Shown here: positions 9,511 to 19,243 of the stretch, piece after piece
Layout of the letters: every line of letters starts with the position of its first letter
Numbering within the stretch: the stretch's first letter is position 1
Assembly: GCF_019603315.1 (NCBI RefSeq)
Contig: NZ_CP080649.1
Coordinates: 3,689,089-3,753,088, forward strand
Source of the DNA: Ruficoccus sp. ZRK36
Lineage (GTDB): Bacteria; Verrucomicrobiota; Verrucomicrobiia; Opitutales; Cerasicoccaceae
Reading direction: 5' to 3'
DNA length: 64,000 bases
Translations under genes and position numbers: made by a program
The notes under the pieces: generated by a model
What the model saw: the letters and a program-made list of their open reading frames with translations, nothing else
What the model was told of the DNA's origin: nothing
The model's database searches: none

Positions 9511-9516
9511 CTCCTC
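9511..9516 (-). promoter_or_regulatory. Shine-Dalgarno sequence fixing the malonyl-CoA decarboxylase start
   Basis: GAGGAG on the minus strand lies nine bases upstream of the ATG at 9501. No comparable motif precedes the longer open frame, so it decides the start. Confidence 0.7.
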
Positions 9517-9672
9517 TCTCGGTGGAGAGTATACACCCGGTCGCCGCACACCATCAACTATGTTTATACAAGCGTAACCGAAAATTAGCATTGTTAAAGA
9601 CAGGTGTAAATGCCTGCGGTTCCCTAAGCACTGCCGTGCTTTTCGCATAAGAGGCTTCACCCCGCGCGACGG

Positions 9673-12522
9673 ATGACTAAAACTGTGCCCATGCCCATCG
9701 CCGCGTTTCCCCGCCTCTCCCATCGCTGCCACCTGCGGCGCTGGCTGCGCGGGGCGATCGCAGGGTTGGTGCTAGGTGCAGGCGGGCACGCTGCGGCTCA
9801 GCCAGAGCCATCCCCCCAACCCGCCTCCAGTGCAAGCTCGACCGAGCCGGTCGCCATCGTGGTGGAAAACCTGCCCCAGCCGGGCGAAGTCACCGTAGAC
9901 GCGCTGGCAAAGCGCGAGGTCGTGCGCGCCTTTCTGGAAGCCAACCCCGACGTGCGGATCAAGTCCTTTGCCATGCCCGTCATCGGGGTGGACGACGCGC
10001 GCGACTCTGGCTCGCTCATGGCCATCGCCGCCGGGATGGGCGCGAACGCCATCTATGTGAACTTCCGCCAATCGGCGACCTACAATGAGCACGGTTTTCT
10101 CCTGCCGCTGGAGACGCTGCTGGCGCGTGTCTTGAGCGACGACCCGACAGTTCGCCAGACCGATGGCAAAGGCCGTTGGCTCGCCGACCCGAGCGAGGCT
10201 GAGGTCGCTGCTGCCCTCGCCCTGATTAAAGAACGTGTCCCTGAGCGGGCCTGGCCCGTCGTTTACCGGGAGGACCTGAGCGGGCGCTTCGAGGGCCGCC
10301 ATGTCTGGACGCTGCCGACCTCCACCCTCGTGCGCGCCCTTTTCTACCGCAAGGACCACTTTCAGGCCGCCGGGCTCGACCCGAGCCGCCCCCCGCAGAC
10401 CTGGGACGAGCTGCTGAGTACGGCACGTCAACTGCACGCTCCCGAGCAGCGCCGCTACGCCATGGCCTTCTCGCCCGGCGAGGGCATCAGCTACCAGGCC
10501 TACCAGTTTCTCATGAACGGCGGCACTCGCGCCATGACGCGTGATAAAGACGGCCCGTGGCGAGCCTCGTTCGCTACCCCCGAGGCGACAGAGGGTATCC
10601 TGTTTTTCTGGCAACTGCTGCGCGAGCCCTACACCTACGGCGACCAGACCCACGCAGGAGCCGCCACCCTGCGCCCGGACTTTAACCTGCTGTGGAAGTA
10701 CGGACAGGTCAGCATGAGCTTTGGTTCGCTCGATGACCAGATGCTCGCCGCCATCAACCCGCAACTCGTCGGCATCGCTCCCCTACCCGCCGGCCCCGAT
10801 GGCGAGCGCGGCAGCCTCCTCAACGCGCGCATGCTCGGGGTCTTCAGCCAGAGTAGCCCGGCCCAGCAGCTCGCGACGATGCGGTACCTGTGGTTCGTCA
10901 CCGGCGAGCAGGCGCAGCAGATCCGCACCCAGCTCTTTGTAGACCGTGGCTACGGTGCCTTCGTCAACCCGGACCTGCTCACGAAATTCGGGTACACCGA
11001 CCTCTTAAAAAAAGTTCCGCCCGGCTGGAAAGAAACCTATGAGACCGCCCTGTCCGGGGGCGTCCCAGAGCCCTATGGCCAAGGCACGCAGTTCATCTAC
11101 CGGATGCTCTCCGAGCCGATCAACCAGGCGCTGGAGCGCGACTACTCCAGCATGACCCCCGAGGAGGCACAGGCTGACATCCTCCAGCTCCTGCAAGCCG
11201 CAGAGCGCGAGGTCAACGCGCGCGCACTCGGCCAGATCGATCCGGCTGAGCTGAGTAAACGCCGCTGGGTGGCGGGTGCCGTCCTCGCGGCGCTGGCAGC
11301 GGCATTTACGCTCGGCATCGGAGCGGTGTGGAGAAGCTTCGGGCGCGCGGGACCCGTCTATGAATCCAGCCGCGCCACCCACCGCCGCAACCTGCTGCGG
11401 GGATGGGCGCTGCTGCTGCCGGCCTTTGGGCTGATCCTGTTTTGGCAGTACCTGCCGCTGGTGCTGGGCGGAGCGAGCCTGACCTTCATGGACTACGAGC
11501 TGGTCCTGCCCAGCCACTGGGTGGGGGTGGATAACTTCGCACGCATCCTCTACGACCCGCGCTTCTGGCAGGCACTCTGGCGGGAGTTTTACTACGTGGC
11601 GCTCATGGTAGGCCTGGGCTTCTGGCCACCGATCCTGCTGGCGATTCTCCTGCAGGAGGTACCCACCACCTTTGCCAAGGTCTTCTTCCGGACGGTCTTT
11701 TATCTGCCCGCCGTGCTGGCCGGGGTCGTGGTGCTCTTTCTGTGGATGCAGCTTTACGATCCCTCCCCTGCCGGAACCTTCAACCAGCTCCTGCTCGCGC
11801 TCAACGCCCTCGGAGCGGTGCCCGCGACGCTGATCAAGCTCACCCTGCTGCTGGTGTGGCTCACGCTCGTGACCGGCCTGCTCGCCCTGCCCTTTAAACT
11901 CACGGAGCTGGGCGCGGGGCTGAAACTCCTCCTCGGCGCGCTCGGGCTGGGGCTGCTCGCGGTTACAATGGCTCCGCTCGTCAATGCCTGGATGGCGGGT
12001 GGCATCAGCAGCACCATGGAAACGCTCGGTGCGCTGGCCGGACGCTTCCAGATCGAGCCGCAACGCTGGCTGCAAGACCCGCGCATGGCCATGCTCTGTC
12101 TGGTCATCCCTACCGTCTGGGCCACGAGCGGTCCGGGCTGCCTGATCTATCTGGCCGGGCTCAAGAGCATCCCCGATGAGCTCTACGAGGCTGCCGCCAT
12201 CGACGGGGCGGGCTTCTGGCACAAGGTCTTTTACATCACCCTACCGAGGATGAAGTTCCTCATCGTGATCAACCTGATTGCGGCCATGGTCGCCGCCTTC
12301 AAGGGCGGGGCGGACCAGATCCTGGTCATGACCGGAGGTGGCCCCAACGGCGCGACCAACACCCTCTCACTTGCCATTTTCTACCGCACCTTTATGGATC
12401 TCGACTACGGAGCGGGCACCGCCATGGCGTGGATTATGGGCGGCATCCTGATCGGCTTCACCGCCTACCAGATGCGCCTGCTCGCACGCTCGGAGTTCAA
12501 AGCAGGAGGGAGCGGAAGCTGA
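9673..12522 (+). CDS. Fused sugar-binding protein and MalF-like ABC transporter permease
   Basis: This 949-residue protein joins two components that are normally separate. Residues 21-42 form a signal or signal-anchor segment ending AAA. About 60-515 is a family 1 extracellular solute-binding domain (VWTLPTSTLVRALFYRKDHF, PQTWDELL, the ends of the typical sugar-binder core). Residues 531-553 are a membrane helix and about 575-945 a MalF-type permease. The permease has the coupling motif EAAAIDGAGFWHKVFYITLP at 839-858, which contacts the ATPase, and VMTGGGPNGAT near 885. Tethering the binder to the permease should keep its local concentration high. The next gene is the MalG-like partner, six bases on. 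No ATPase gene is in the window, so a shared MsiK/MalK-like subunit must act elsewhere. The sugar is unknown, and no strong Shine-Dalgarno motif precedes the start. Confidence 0.88.
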   Translation: MTKTVPMPIAAFPRLSHRCHLRRWLRGAIAGLVLGAGGHAAAQPEPSPQPASSASSTEPVAIVVENLPQPGEVTVDALAKREVVRAFLEANPDVRIKSFAMPVIGVDDARDSGSLMAIAAGMGANAIYVNFRQSATYNEHGFLLPLETLLARVLSDDPTVRQTDGKGRWLADPSEAEVAAALALIKERVPERAWPVVYREDLSGRFEGRHVWTLPTSTLVRALFYRKDHFQAAGLDPSRPPQTWDELLSTARQLHAPEQRRYAMAFSPGEGISYQAYQFLMNGGTRAMTRDKDGPWRASFATPEATEGILFFWQLLREPYTYGDQTHAGAATLRPDFNLLWKYGQVSMSFGSLDDQMLAAINPQLVGIAPLPAGPDGERGSLLNARMLGVFSQSSPAQQLATMRYLWFVTGEQAQQIRTQLFVDRGYGAFVNPDLLTKFGYTDLLKKVPPGWKETYETALSGGVPEPYGQGTQFIYRMLSEPINQALERDYSSMTPEEAQADILQLLQAAEREVNARALGQIDPAELSKRRWVAGAVLAALAAAFTLGIGAVWRSFGRAGPVYESSRATHRRNLLRGWALLLPAFGLILFWQYLPLVLGGASLTFMDYELVLPSHWVGVDNFARILYDPRFWQALWREFYYVALMVGLGFWPPILLAILLQEVPTTFAKVFFRTVFYLPAVLAGVVVLFLWMQLYDPSPAGTFNQLLLALNALGAVPATLIKLTLLLVWLTLVTGLLALPFKLTELGAGLKLLLGALGLGLLAVTMAPLVNAWMAGGISSTMETLGALAGRFQIEPQRWLQDPRMAMLCLVIPTVWATSGPGCLIYLAGLKSIPDELYEAAAIDGAGFWHKVFYITLPRMKFLIVINLIAAMVAAFKGGADQILVMTGGGPNGATNTLSLAIFYRTFMDLDYGAGTAMAWIMGGILIGFTAYQMRLLARSEFKAGGSGS

Positions 12523-12528
12523 CGCGCC

Positions 12529-14400
12529 ATGCCGATCTTTACGCCAGTCGAATCCAAGTCTACCGCCGGGCGGCTTTTCCACGCGGGGATTTTTATCCTG
12601 CTCACTCTCGGAGCAGTGACGATGCTCTACCCGCTGCTGCTGATGGTCTCCGGGGCCTTCCGCAGTGAGATCGACGAAAACGAACTCGGCCTGATCCCCG
12701 CCTACCTGACCGATGACGACGCGCTCTACCGCAAGTTTCTCGAATACAAGTACGAGCAGCGCATCGGCGAGCTCAACGCCGCTCACCTCAGCCGCGACTA
12801 CGCCTTTTCCCAAATCAAGCCCCCTGCCACGCTGAACGAAACGGCGGTCCGCGATTTGCGCGCCTTTATCGCGGAGGGTAACCTGCCGCTACACTGGCAG
12901 GCGCTGGGCGGAAGCTCCGGCATGCTGACCATCCCGAAGAATCTGCGCACCCTGCGCCAGCGCGTACAGGAGCGCTTCGGGGGCGATGTGGAGGCCTTTG
13001 CCAAGGGAACCGGCACCGCCATCACAAGCTGGACACAAGTCACCCTGCCCCCGCCGGAGTGGCTATCATCACGCTACGATTTCGAGAGCAACGCCCTGCA
13101 TGCCGAGTACCTCAAGCTGCTCCAGGCATCCCCTCCGGCCGAGCTCCGCCTCGTCACGCCCACCGGCACCTTTCTCGTCCAGATCGCCTATCCGCGCTAC
13201 GGATCGCTGGAGCGTTTCAACGAGGCACTGCGGCTCAACCTGAAAAGTTTTTCCGAGTTCCGGCTACCCCGGCGGGTTCCACCGCAGGAGCAGGCGGCAT
13301 TCCGAAGCGTGTGGCTGGAGTATGTCGGCAGCGAGCTCAACCCGTCCTTTATTTTGACCAAGAGCGTAGAGCCTGCCACTTACCAAAGATTTCTCTCCAA
13401 GCGCTATGGCGCTGACATCGGCACACTTAACCAAGCCTGGGGGGAAACGGTCTACGCAGATTTTTCGGGCATCACCCTGCCCCATGGCGAATACCTCTCG
13501 GGGCAGCAGCGCCGTGACTACCGAGCCTTTCTCGACACACTACCTCCCGAGAGCTGGGAGCTAACCGGCCCGGAATACGCATGGGCGGACTGGCTCCGCC
13601 AGCAATACAAAACCGGAGAGACTCTTTCGCAAGCGTACGGCGGCTCGTATTCAAATACTGAATACGCATGGCCACCACAGGATCAGCTTGAGTATCAGTA
13701 CACACGCGAGCATGCCGGCCAGCTTCGGCGGCAGTTCGCAGCACGAAACTTCGTCAATGTGATTGATGCGGTCGCCCTGGAGGGGCGCGTCCTCTGGAAC
13801 ACTATCATCTTCTGCACCCTCTCGGTCCTGGCCGCGATCATCCTGAACCCGTTGGCAGCCTACGCGCTCTCGCGCTTCCGACTGCCGGGTACCTATAAGG
13901 TGCTGCTCATCATGATGGCCGTGATGGCCTTCCCGCCCATGGTGACGACGATCCCGATCTTTCTCATGCTCCAGAAGCTCAGCCTGATGAATACTTTCAT
14001 CGGGCTGCTGCTGCCGACCATTGCGAACGGCTACCTGATATTTTTGCTCAAGGGCTTCTTTGATTCGCTACCCCGCGAGCTATACGAGGCCGCGCAGTTG
14101 GAGGGAGCCTCGGAGGGACGGATGTTTTTCACCATCACGATGGCGCTGAGCAAGCCGATCCTGGCAGTGGTGGCGCTGACCGCCTTTAACACCGCGTACA
14201 CGCTGTTCATGTTCGCGATCATCGTCGCTCCAGAGCAGGACATGTGGCTGCTCCCAGTGTGGCTGTACCAGTACCGCGAGACGGTGACCAGCGGAGGCGT
14301 CTACGCCTCGGTGCTCCTGGCGGCCATCCCGCCGCTGGTGGTCTTCCTCTTCGCCCAGAAGCTCATCCTGCGCGGCATCGTGGTGCCCACGGAGAAATAA
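12529..14400 (+). CDS. MalG-like ABC sugar permease with large repetitive periplasmic insert
   Basis: The 623-residue protein is over twice the usual permease length of about 280. TM1 is at about 17-40 and the remaining helices lie from 421 to the end, with the coupling motif EAAQLEGASEGRMFFTITMA at 520-539 and the usual C-terminal GIVVPTEK. Between TM1 and TM2 sits an insert of about 380 residues, predicted to be periplasmic. It contains about five degenerate copies of a unit spaced 67-76 residues apart, near 67, 143, 218, 285 and 352. The clearest is YQRFLSKRYGADIGTLNQAW followed by a D-F-x-G-I-T-L-P segment; the LNxAWG pattern resembles that seen in GH42-type proteins. It follows the fused binder-permease by six bases, so the two form one importer. 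Confidence 0.88.
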   Translation: MPIFTPVESKSTAGRLFHAGIFILLTLGAVTMLYPLLLMVSGAFRSEIDENELGLIPAYLTDDDALYRKFLEYKYEQRIGELNAAHLSRDYAFSQIKPPATLNETAVRDLRAFIAEGNLPLHWQALGGSSGMLTIPKNLRTLRQRVQERFGGDVEAFAKGTGTAITSWTQVTLPPPEWLSSRYDFESNALHAEYLKLLQASPPAELRLVTPTGTFLVQIAYPRYGSLERFNEALRLNLKSFSEFRLPRRVPPQEQAAFRSVWLEYVGSELNPSFILTKSVEPATYQRFLSKRYGADIGTLNQAWGETVYADFSGITLPHGEYLSGQQRRDYRAFLDTLPPESWELTGPEYAWADWLRQQYKTGETLSQAYGGSYSNTEYAWPPQDQLEYQYTREHAGQLRRQFAARNFVNVIDAVALEGRVLWNTIIFCTLSVLAAIILNPLAAYALSRFRLPGTYKVLLIMMAVMAFPPMVTTIPIFLMLQKLSLMNTFIGLLLPTIANGYLIFLLKGFFDSLPRELYEAAQLEGASEGRMFFTITMALSKPILAVVALTAFNTAYTLFMFAIIVAPEQDMWLLPVWLYQYRETVTSGGVYASVLLAAIPPLVVFLFAQKLILRGIVVPTEK

Positions 14401-14412
14401 GGACGCCGCGGC

Positions 14413-17400
14413 TTACTTGAACGTGATGTCCACGTCCATGCTCTTGCGCTGAAAGTACCAGCGTTCGAGGCAACGCTGCAGAGCCTCGACCTGCATGGGC
14501 TTGGGGAGGTGGTCATCCATGCCCGCCAGGAGGCACTTTTCGGCATCGCCGGGCAGGACGTTAGCGGTCAGCGCGACAATGAAGGGACGCTCAATTTCTT
14601 CGCCCTGCTCCGTGCGCAGCGAGTGATACTCGCGGATGCGCCGGGTGGCCTCGTAGCCGTCCATGGTCGGCATCTGGCAGTCCATGAAAATGATCGGATA
14701 GCTTTTGCTCTCCCAGGCCTCAATGGCCTCAGCACCATCATGAGCCGTATCGGACTGGATGCCGAGCTTACGCAGGAGCAGGACCATGACCTTGAGGTTG
14801 ACAGAGTTATCATCAACAACCAGCACACGAATCCCCCCGTAGGCCGAGGACGCGGGAAGCTGCTCAGCACCCTCATCAGGCACGATAGCCGCAGACTCCG
14901 GCTCCTGCCGGGGCGAGAAGACTCTCATGAGTAAATCCAGGAGGCGCGAGGGCGTGAGGGGCTTACGCTCCCAGTCGTCAATACCGGCAGCAGTGGCTTC
15001 ATCATCGCTCAGACTCAGGCCGACGGATTTCAGCAAAACAACGGCAGGAGAGCTCCCAATTTTACGCCCATAGAGACCTGCCTCACGGGTCAGAGTGGCG
15101 ACATCGCCGTTATCGATATCCGAATCGAGCAGGACCATGTCAAAGGCACCCTGTTCGCTAGCCAGCAGCTCACGCGCCCCCCACAGGGAGTAGACGGAAC
15201 GGCTCTTAACACCCCAACGGCGCAAGCGGCGCTCGATAAGTTTGGCAGCAGTCGGGCTGTGCAGCAGGAGCAGGGATCGCTTTTCTTTCAGGATATCTGT
15301 GTGGTCCTGCGGGCGTGGCTCATCCGGATCCGCCTCGGGCACCCCAAACTCAAGCGAGAACGAGAATGTCGAGCCCTTACCCAGCACACTGCTGACCTGG
15401 ATATCCCCACCCATGACACCAATGATTTTCTGCGAGATGGATAGGCCCAGTCCGGTGCCCCCATACTTACGGGAGGTGGAGCCGTCAGCCTGCACGAAGG
15501 GTTGAAAGATCTCTGCGCATTGCTTGGGCGTCATACCGATACCCGAGTCATGCACCTCGAAGCGTAGCACGCGGCAGTCTTTGCGTTCGTTTGCCGTGGA
15601 AACCAGCAAGCTGACTTCCCCTTGATCGGTGAACTTGATGGCGTTACCGAGCAGATTCATCAGTACCTGTCGTAGGCGGCCAGGGTCGCCGACCAGTTCA
15701 ATCGGGCCGTCAACATCCGTCCACACCAGCAACTCGATCTTCTTGCGAACGGCCAGCGGAGCCAGCAGCTCGACAGTGCCCGTCAGGAGGTCGGACAGGT
15801 AGAAAGGCACGCTCTCGAGCTTCATCTTCTTCGCCTCGATCTTGGAGTAGTCGAGGATGTCGTTGATGAGGGAGAGCAGCACATCCGCGCTCTCGCGAAT
15901 CGTGTCCACACACTCCAGTTGCTCACGGTCGAGCTTGGTATCGAGGAGGATCGTAGCCATGCCGATGACACCGTTCATCGGCGTGCGAATCTCATGGCTC
16001 ATGTTGGCGAGGAACTGGCTTTTGAGGCGGTTGGCCTCCTCTGCCCGCTCACGCATCGCGTCGATCTCCTGCTCGTGCTCCACCTCGTGGGTGATGTCCT
16101 CGGTAAACATCATGATGCCGCCGATATCACCGTCCGGCTCAAACCATGGGCGCACCTCCCAGCGCAAATACTGGTCATGGTCCCAGCCCTCCGGCCGCCA
16201 GCAATCGCGGTCGCAGCTCTCCACATCGCCCTGCATGCAGCGCTGGTGGATACGCTTCCACTCATCAGATATATTCGGGAAGACGTCGTAGTGACAGCGT
16301 CCGATCACCTCGATTTCTTCCAGCGCATAATCCTTGAGCCAGCAATTACTAACCGCGATAAAACGCACCTCCCGGTCAAACATGGCAACCGCCGCCGGGG
16401 CGTGTTGAACAAAGGCCGCCAGCTGCGCCTTTTCGCGAGAGAGTTCCCACTGCGTCTCCCGGATTTTCTCCAGCCGGGACCGCCCAAGCTGCAGAGAATA
16501 AGTCACAAAAGCCAGCAGCGTGGCAAAGCCCAGCCCTCCCAGCAGGAAGAAGTTGTGAAGGCGGTAATTGATCCCCACCAGCCGGGTCGGATCCACGATA
16601 ACCTTCCAGTAAATATCCGGTGAGATCGCGACATAGCTGACCCCCTTCTGGCTGTCATCCGGAACACTCGGATCAATCGAGAAGCCGATATGCACAGCCT
16701 CCGGATCCTGACCAATGGCGTCCAGACTGTTGGCGATCAGGATGTGCCAGTCGATAACAGCCGTGACCTGAACGCCTTGGCCGTTGGTGGCATTGTAGGC
16801 CATCACTTCCCAGCACAGGCCCTCCTCGCCGTCGCCAAACTCAACCGGATGCACTTCGACCAGACGGCTGTTCTCTTCGGGGAACTCGACCGAGGTGGAA
16901 TCAAGCAAGTCCCCGGGCACCGCCCCCTCGGGATAGGCCCAGTTCACACCCGCATCTGGTTTGCGCAGGAAGATATACCGCAAAGAGGGAAAATCTTTGG
17001 ACAGAAACTCGATATCCTCATCCCATGTATCGGGGTTGGGAGTATCCTCCCCCAGGACCTGACGAGCCTGGCGCGCCAGTGTGCCGTTAAACTCGTATAG
17101 GCGGGTGCTCAACAGGCCCGAGATCAGGTCCGAGCGTAACTGAGCAAAACGAATCCGGCTCTGCATCGCCTGCGTATGCAGCCCCAAATAGACGGCCAGC
17201 ACGAAAAACGTCGTACCCACAAAGACCGGCACCCACACCCAGGGCAGGGAACGCTCCCTCAGGATATTACTACAGCGAAAACGATGGGTAATCAGTCCGA
17301 CGGAGAGCAGAAAGAAAGCCAGTGATGTGTGGACGGCCATCTCCGAGAGCCGGTACTCAAGCCAGAGCAAAGGCGGCATCCCGAGGGCATAGCGAAACAG

Positions 17401-17913
17401 AGAGGAACCGGATATACCTGCCAGCGCACAGGCCAACACCAGAATGACAATCGCCTTCCGTGTTCCCTGCCTGCGAGCACAGGCCAGGACCATGGCCACG
17501 CCTCCAAATAAAAAGCATATGCTCGTCAGCGCAGACATCCGCCCCGGAGCCGGAGAGCGATCTGTCACAAATGGCTTAGCAAAGAGCGTGTCGATCCACA
17601 GATTAATGCCAAAGACGTGCTGGGCCAGATTAATGCCGCCCCATACCAACAGCCCGATACTAAACCACAGCTTAAGATTCCACCGGTTTCTCGTCTTGTT
17701 CACCGACAGGCACAGGAGTGAACCTGCAAACAAAATAAAGCCGATCGCCGTCGTGGCCTGCATCGGGGCCAATCCCGGCATGATCTGGACCAGTACCGGA
17801 ATCTGCAGCAGCCAACCAGCATAGACTGAGCAGGCAATCCCCCCTACAAGTACCGATGCGATCACTGCCAGCGGACAGATGCGACGCAAGGGGGTATCCG
17901 GGCCGTTTACCAT
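14413..17913 (-). CDS. Membrane hybrid sensor histidine kinase with two receiver domains
   Basis: This protein has 1166 residues. Residues 12-245 hold about seven membrane helices. About 250-450 is a predicted extracytoplasmic sensor of CHASE type, closed by a helix at 455-473. A PAS domain spans about 495-610. HisKA follows with the phospho-acceptor H640 in [19 protein letters not shown], then HATPase with NLLGNAIKF at 753, DSGIG at 789 and GGTGLGL at 818. The first receiver (880-1000) lacks the N-terminal acidic pair but keeps D930 and a K-P, so it is probably degenerate. The second (1028-1150) is complete: D1034, D1035, D1078, T1116 and K1138. No response regulator or HPt gene is adjacent. 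The gene converges on the importer genes, 12 bases apart, which does not by itself imply shared function. Confidence 0.93.
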   Translation of the reverse strand: MVNGPDTPLRRICPLAVIASVLVGGIACSVYAGWLLQIPVLVQIMPGLAPMQATTAIGFILFAGSLLCLSVNKTRNRWNLKLWFSIGLLVWGGINLAQHVFGINLWIDTLFAKPFVTDRSPAPGRMSALTSICFLFGGVAMVLACARRQGTRKAIVILVLACALAGISGSSLFRYALGMPPLLWLEYRLSEMAVHTSLAFFLLSVGLITHRFRCSNILRERSLPWVWVPVFVGTTFFVLAVYLGLHTQAMQSRIRFAQLRSDLISGLLSTRLYEFNGTLARQARQVLGEDTPNPDTWDEDIEFLSKDFPSLRYIFLRKPDAGVNWAYPEGAVPGDLLDSTSVEFPEENSRLVEVHPVEFGDGEEGLCWEVMAYNATNGQGVQVTAVIDWHILIANSLDAIGQDPEAVHIGFSIDPSVPDDSQKGVSYVAISPDIYWKVIVDPTRLVGINYRLHNFFLLGGLGFATLLAFVTYSLQLGRSRLEKIRETQWELSREKAQLAAFVQHAPAAVAMFDREVRFIAVSNCWLKDYALEEIEVIGRCHYDVFPNISDEWKRIHQRCMQGDVESCDRDCWRPEGWDHDQYLRWEVRPWFEPDGDIGGIMMFTEDITHEVEHEQEIDAMRERAEEANRLKSQFLANMSHEIRTPMNGVIGMATILLDTKLDREQLECVDTIRESADVLLSLINDILDYSKIEAKKMKLESVPFYLSDLLTGTVELLAPLAVRKKIELLVWTDVDGPIELVGDPGRLRQVLMNLLGNAIKFTDQGEVSLLVSTANERKDCRVLRFEVHDSGIGMTPKQCAEIFQPFVQADGSTSRKYGGTGLGLSISQKIIGVMGGDIQVSSVLGKGSTFSFSLEFGVPEADPDEPRPQDHTDILKEKRSLLLLHSPTAAKLIERRLRRWGVKSRSVYSLWGARELLASEQGAFDMVLLDSDIDNGDVATLTREAGLYGRKIGSSPAVVLLKSVGLSLSDDEATAAGIDDWERKPLTPSRLLDLLMRVFSPRQEPESAAIVPDEGAEQLPASSAYGGIRVLVVDDNSVNLKVMVLLLRKLGIQSDTAHDGAEAIEAWESKSYPIIFMDCQMPTMDGYEATRRIREYHSLRTEQGEEIERPFIVALTANVLPGDAEKCLLAGMDDHLPKPMQVEALQRCLERWYFQRKSMDVDITFK

Positions 17914-18114
17914 GTATGGTAACTTATACGAGAATACGTGTGAGCAAGTCGAACCAATAGATTAAATCCACCCAGAGCGCACTATCACGAAAAATTAAGG
18001 ACATCCCTTCATGCGCACCATGGACCAGCCTACGAAAAAATTAAAGAATCCGAGACGACAAGCAGCCCATCAAAAGCACATAAGGCATTTAGACTTCAAT
18101 AAGTTACAATAAAG

Positions 18115-18912
18115 CTATGACCTGACATAATCCCGCTGAAACTGCTGGGGGCTCATCCCCGTACTTCTCCGGAAAGCACGCGAAAAGCTGTTCGCGTCCG
18201 TATAGCCGCAATTCGCGGCAATTTGGGCAATGGAGCTAAACTGCATCCCGAGCAGGTCCTGAGCCTTGCGCATGCGCAGCTCCTGGCAGAACGCGCCGGG
18301 GCTCACCCCATATCGCTCCCGAAAGGCTCGCGTCAGGTGTTCCCGGCTCAGCCCCACGTAGTCGGCGACTTCCTTCTGGGACAGCGGCTCGCTAAAACGC
18401 GTGCGAATACACTCGTGCGCAGCGGCCACCGGATCGCTCATCAGGACCCCCTGCGAGACCTGCCTCAGCATCACCATCAACAGCTCGTACACGCACTGGG
18501 ACTCGTGGAATCTATCCCGGAAACGACGGTCGCGATGGTGGTAAGCCACGGTTTGAAAAGCCGCCAATGTCTCCGAGTGAGGAGCGAGCGATACCCGGGA
18601 GCCACCCCGCTCACGAATAACCTCAAACAGCTCCGAAACACCTCCCAAGGCCAGAAAGGCGAGCTTGTAGGGGCCCGTCGCATCTTGGGGATACCCATAA
18701 CAGGAGTCTTCCCCATGGCGAAACAGCATGGCATAGCCAGGCCCTACCCGGAACTCACCATGCCTATCCTTAAAAAAACCCTCCCCCTCGATTGTTTGCT
18801 GAATCACACATACCCCTTCCTCACCTTCAGACCTGTTCTTATTCTCCCAGTAGTAGCGAGGCGAGTAACGCGTCTCGTTATCGTAAAAAAGGGACTTCAT
18901 GAGGGTAGGCAT
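18115..18912 (-). CDS. AraC-family transcriptional regulator, probably of the alpha-galactoside genes
   Basis: The 265-residue protein has a cupin-like sensing region at residues about 25-150 (GEGFFKDRHGEFRVGPGYAMLFRHGEDSCYG) and a C-terminal AraC DNA-binding domain from about 170. The second helix-turn-helix ends in IAANCGYTDANSFSRAFRRSTGMSPQQF. It is divergent from the GH4 alpha-galactosidase gene with 331 bases between the starts, so it is inferred to control that gene in response to an alpha-galactoside or galactose. A second in-frame ATG at 18900 is an equally possible start; neither has a clear ribosome binding site. Confidence 0.9.
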   Translation of the reverse strand: MPTLMKSLFYDNETRYSPRYYWENKNRSEGEEGVCVIQQTIEGEGFFKDRHGEFRVGPGYAMLFRHGEDSCYGYPQDATGPYKLAFLALGGVSELFEVIRERGGSRVSLAPHSETLAAFQTVAYHHRDRRFRDRFHESQCVYELLMVMLRQVSQGVLMSDPVAAAHECIRTRFSEPLSQKEVADYVGLSREHLTRAFRERYGVSPGAFCQELRMRKAQDLLGMQFSSIAQIAANCGYTDANSFSRAFRRSTGMSPQQFQRDYVRS

Positions 18913-19006
18913 GAAGCATCATCTAGAATTAGCCTCCGAGCCTGTCGATCACAAATTGCATAACATTAATCACAACAGACGCCTTGATGCAGACAAGCGA
19001 GCAAGG

Positions 19007-19174
19007 CTAGGCTGTGTGGACAAAATACGGAACGAGCCCGCGAAGGCCGATTTTGAGGACGTTTTTTGGGCTTCGAGGCGAGGCAATTTTGAGAATTGTC
19101 GAGCCGAGGACACGAAAAACGAACCAAAATCCGGCCAAGTGGGCGACCTGAGTTATTTTGTCCACGTAGCCTAG
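19007..19174. repeat. 168-base imperfect palindrome, MITE-like or structured intergenic element
   Basis: The outermost 21-base arms (19007-19027 and 19154-19174) match at 19 of 21 positions in inverted orientation, starting CTAGGCT and including GTGGACAAAATA. Pairing resumes further in, with GGCCG-ATTTTG against CAAAATCCGGCC, a C-G-T5 run against A5-C-G, and a central CAATTTTGAGAATTG. Almost the whole element could fold as one long interrupted hairpin. No transposase frame or clear target duplication is visible. It fills the middle of the gap between the divergent AraC and alpha-galactosidase genes. Nothing else recognisable was seen in the flanking 18913-19006 and 19175-19243. Confidence 0.7.
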
Positions 19175-19243
19175 TGTCTGAGACAATCACATACCTTCCG
19201 GACATCCACAAACCGACCGGACCACCCAATAATCACACCACCC

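Noticed and set aside
18011..18112. Possible 33-residue basic ORF with AAGGA nine bases upstream
   Set aside because: No coding evidence beyond a start, stop and ribosome-site-like motif; this length occurs often by chance.
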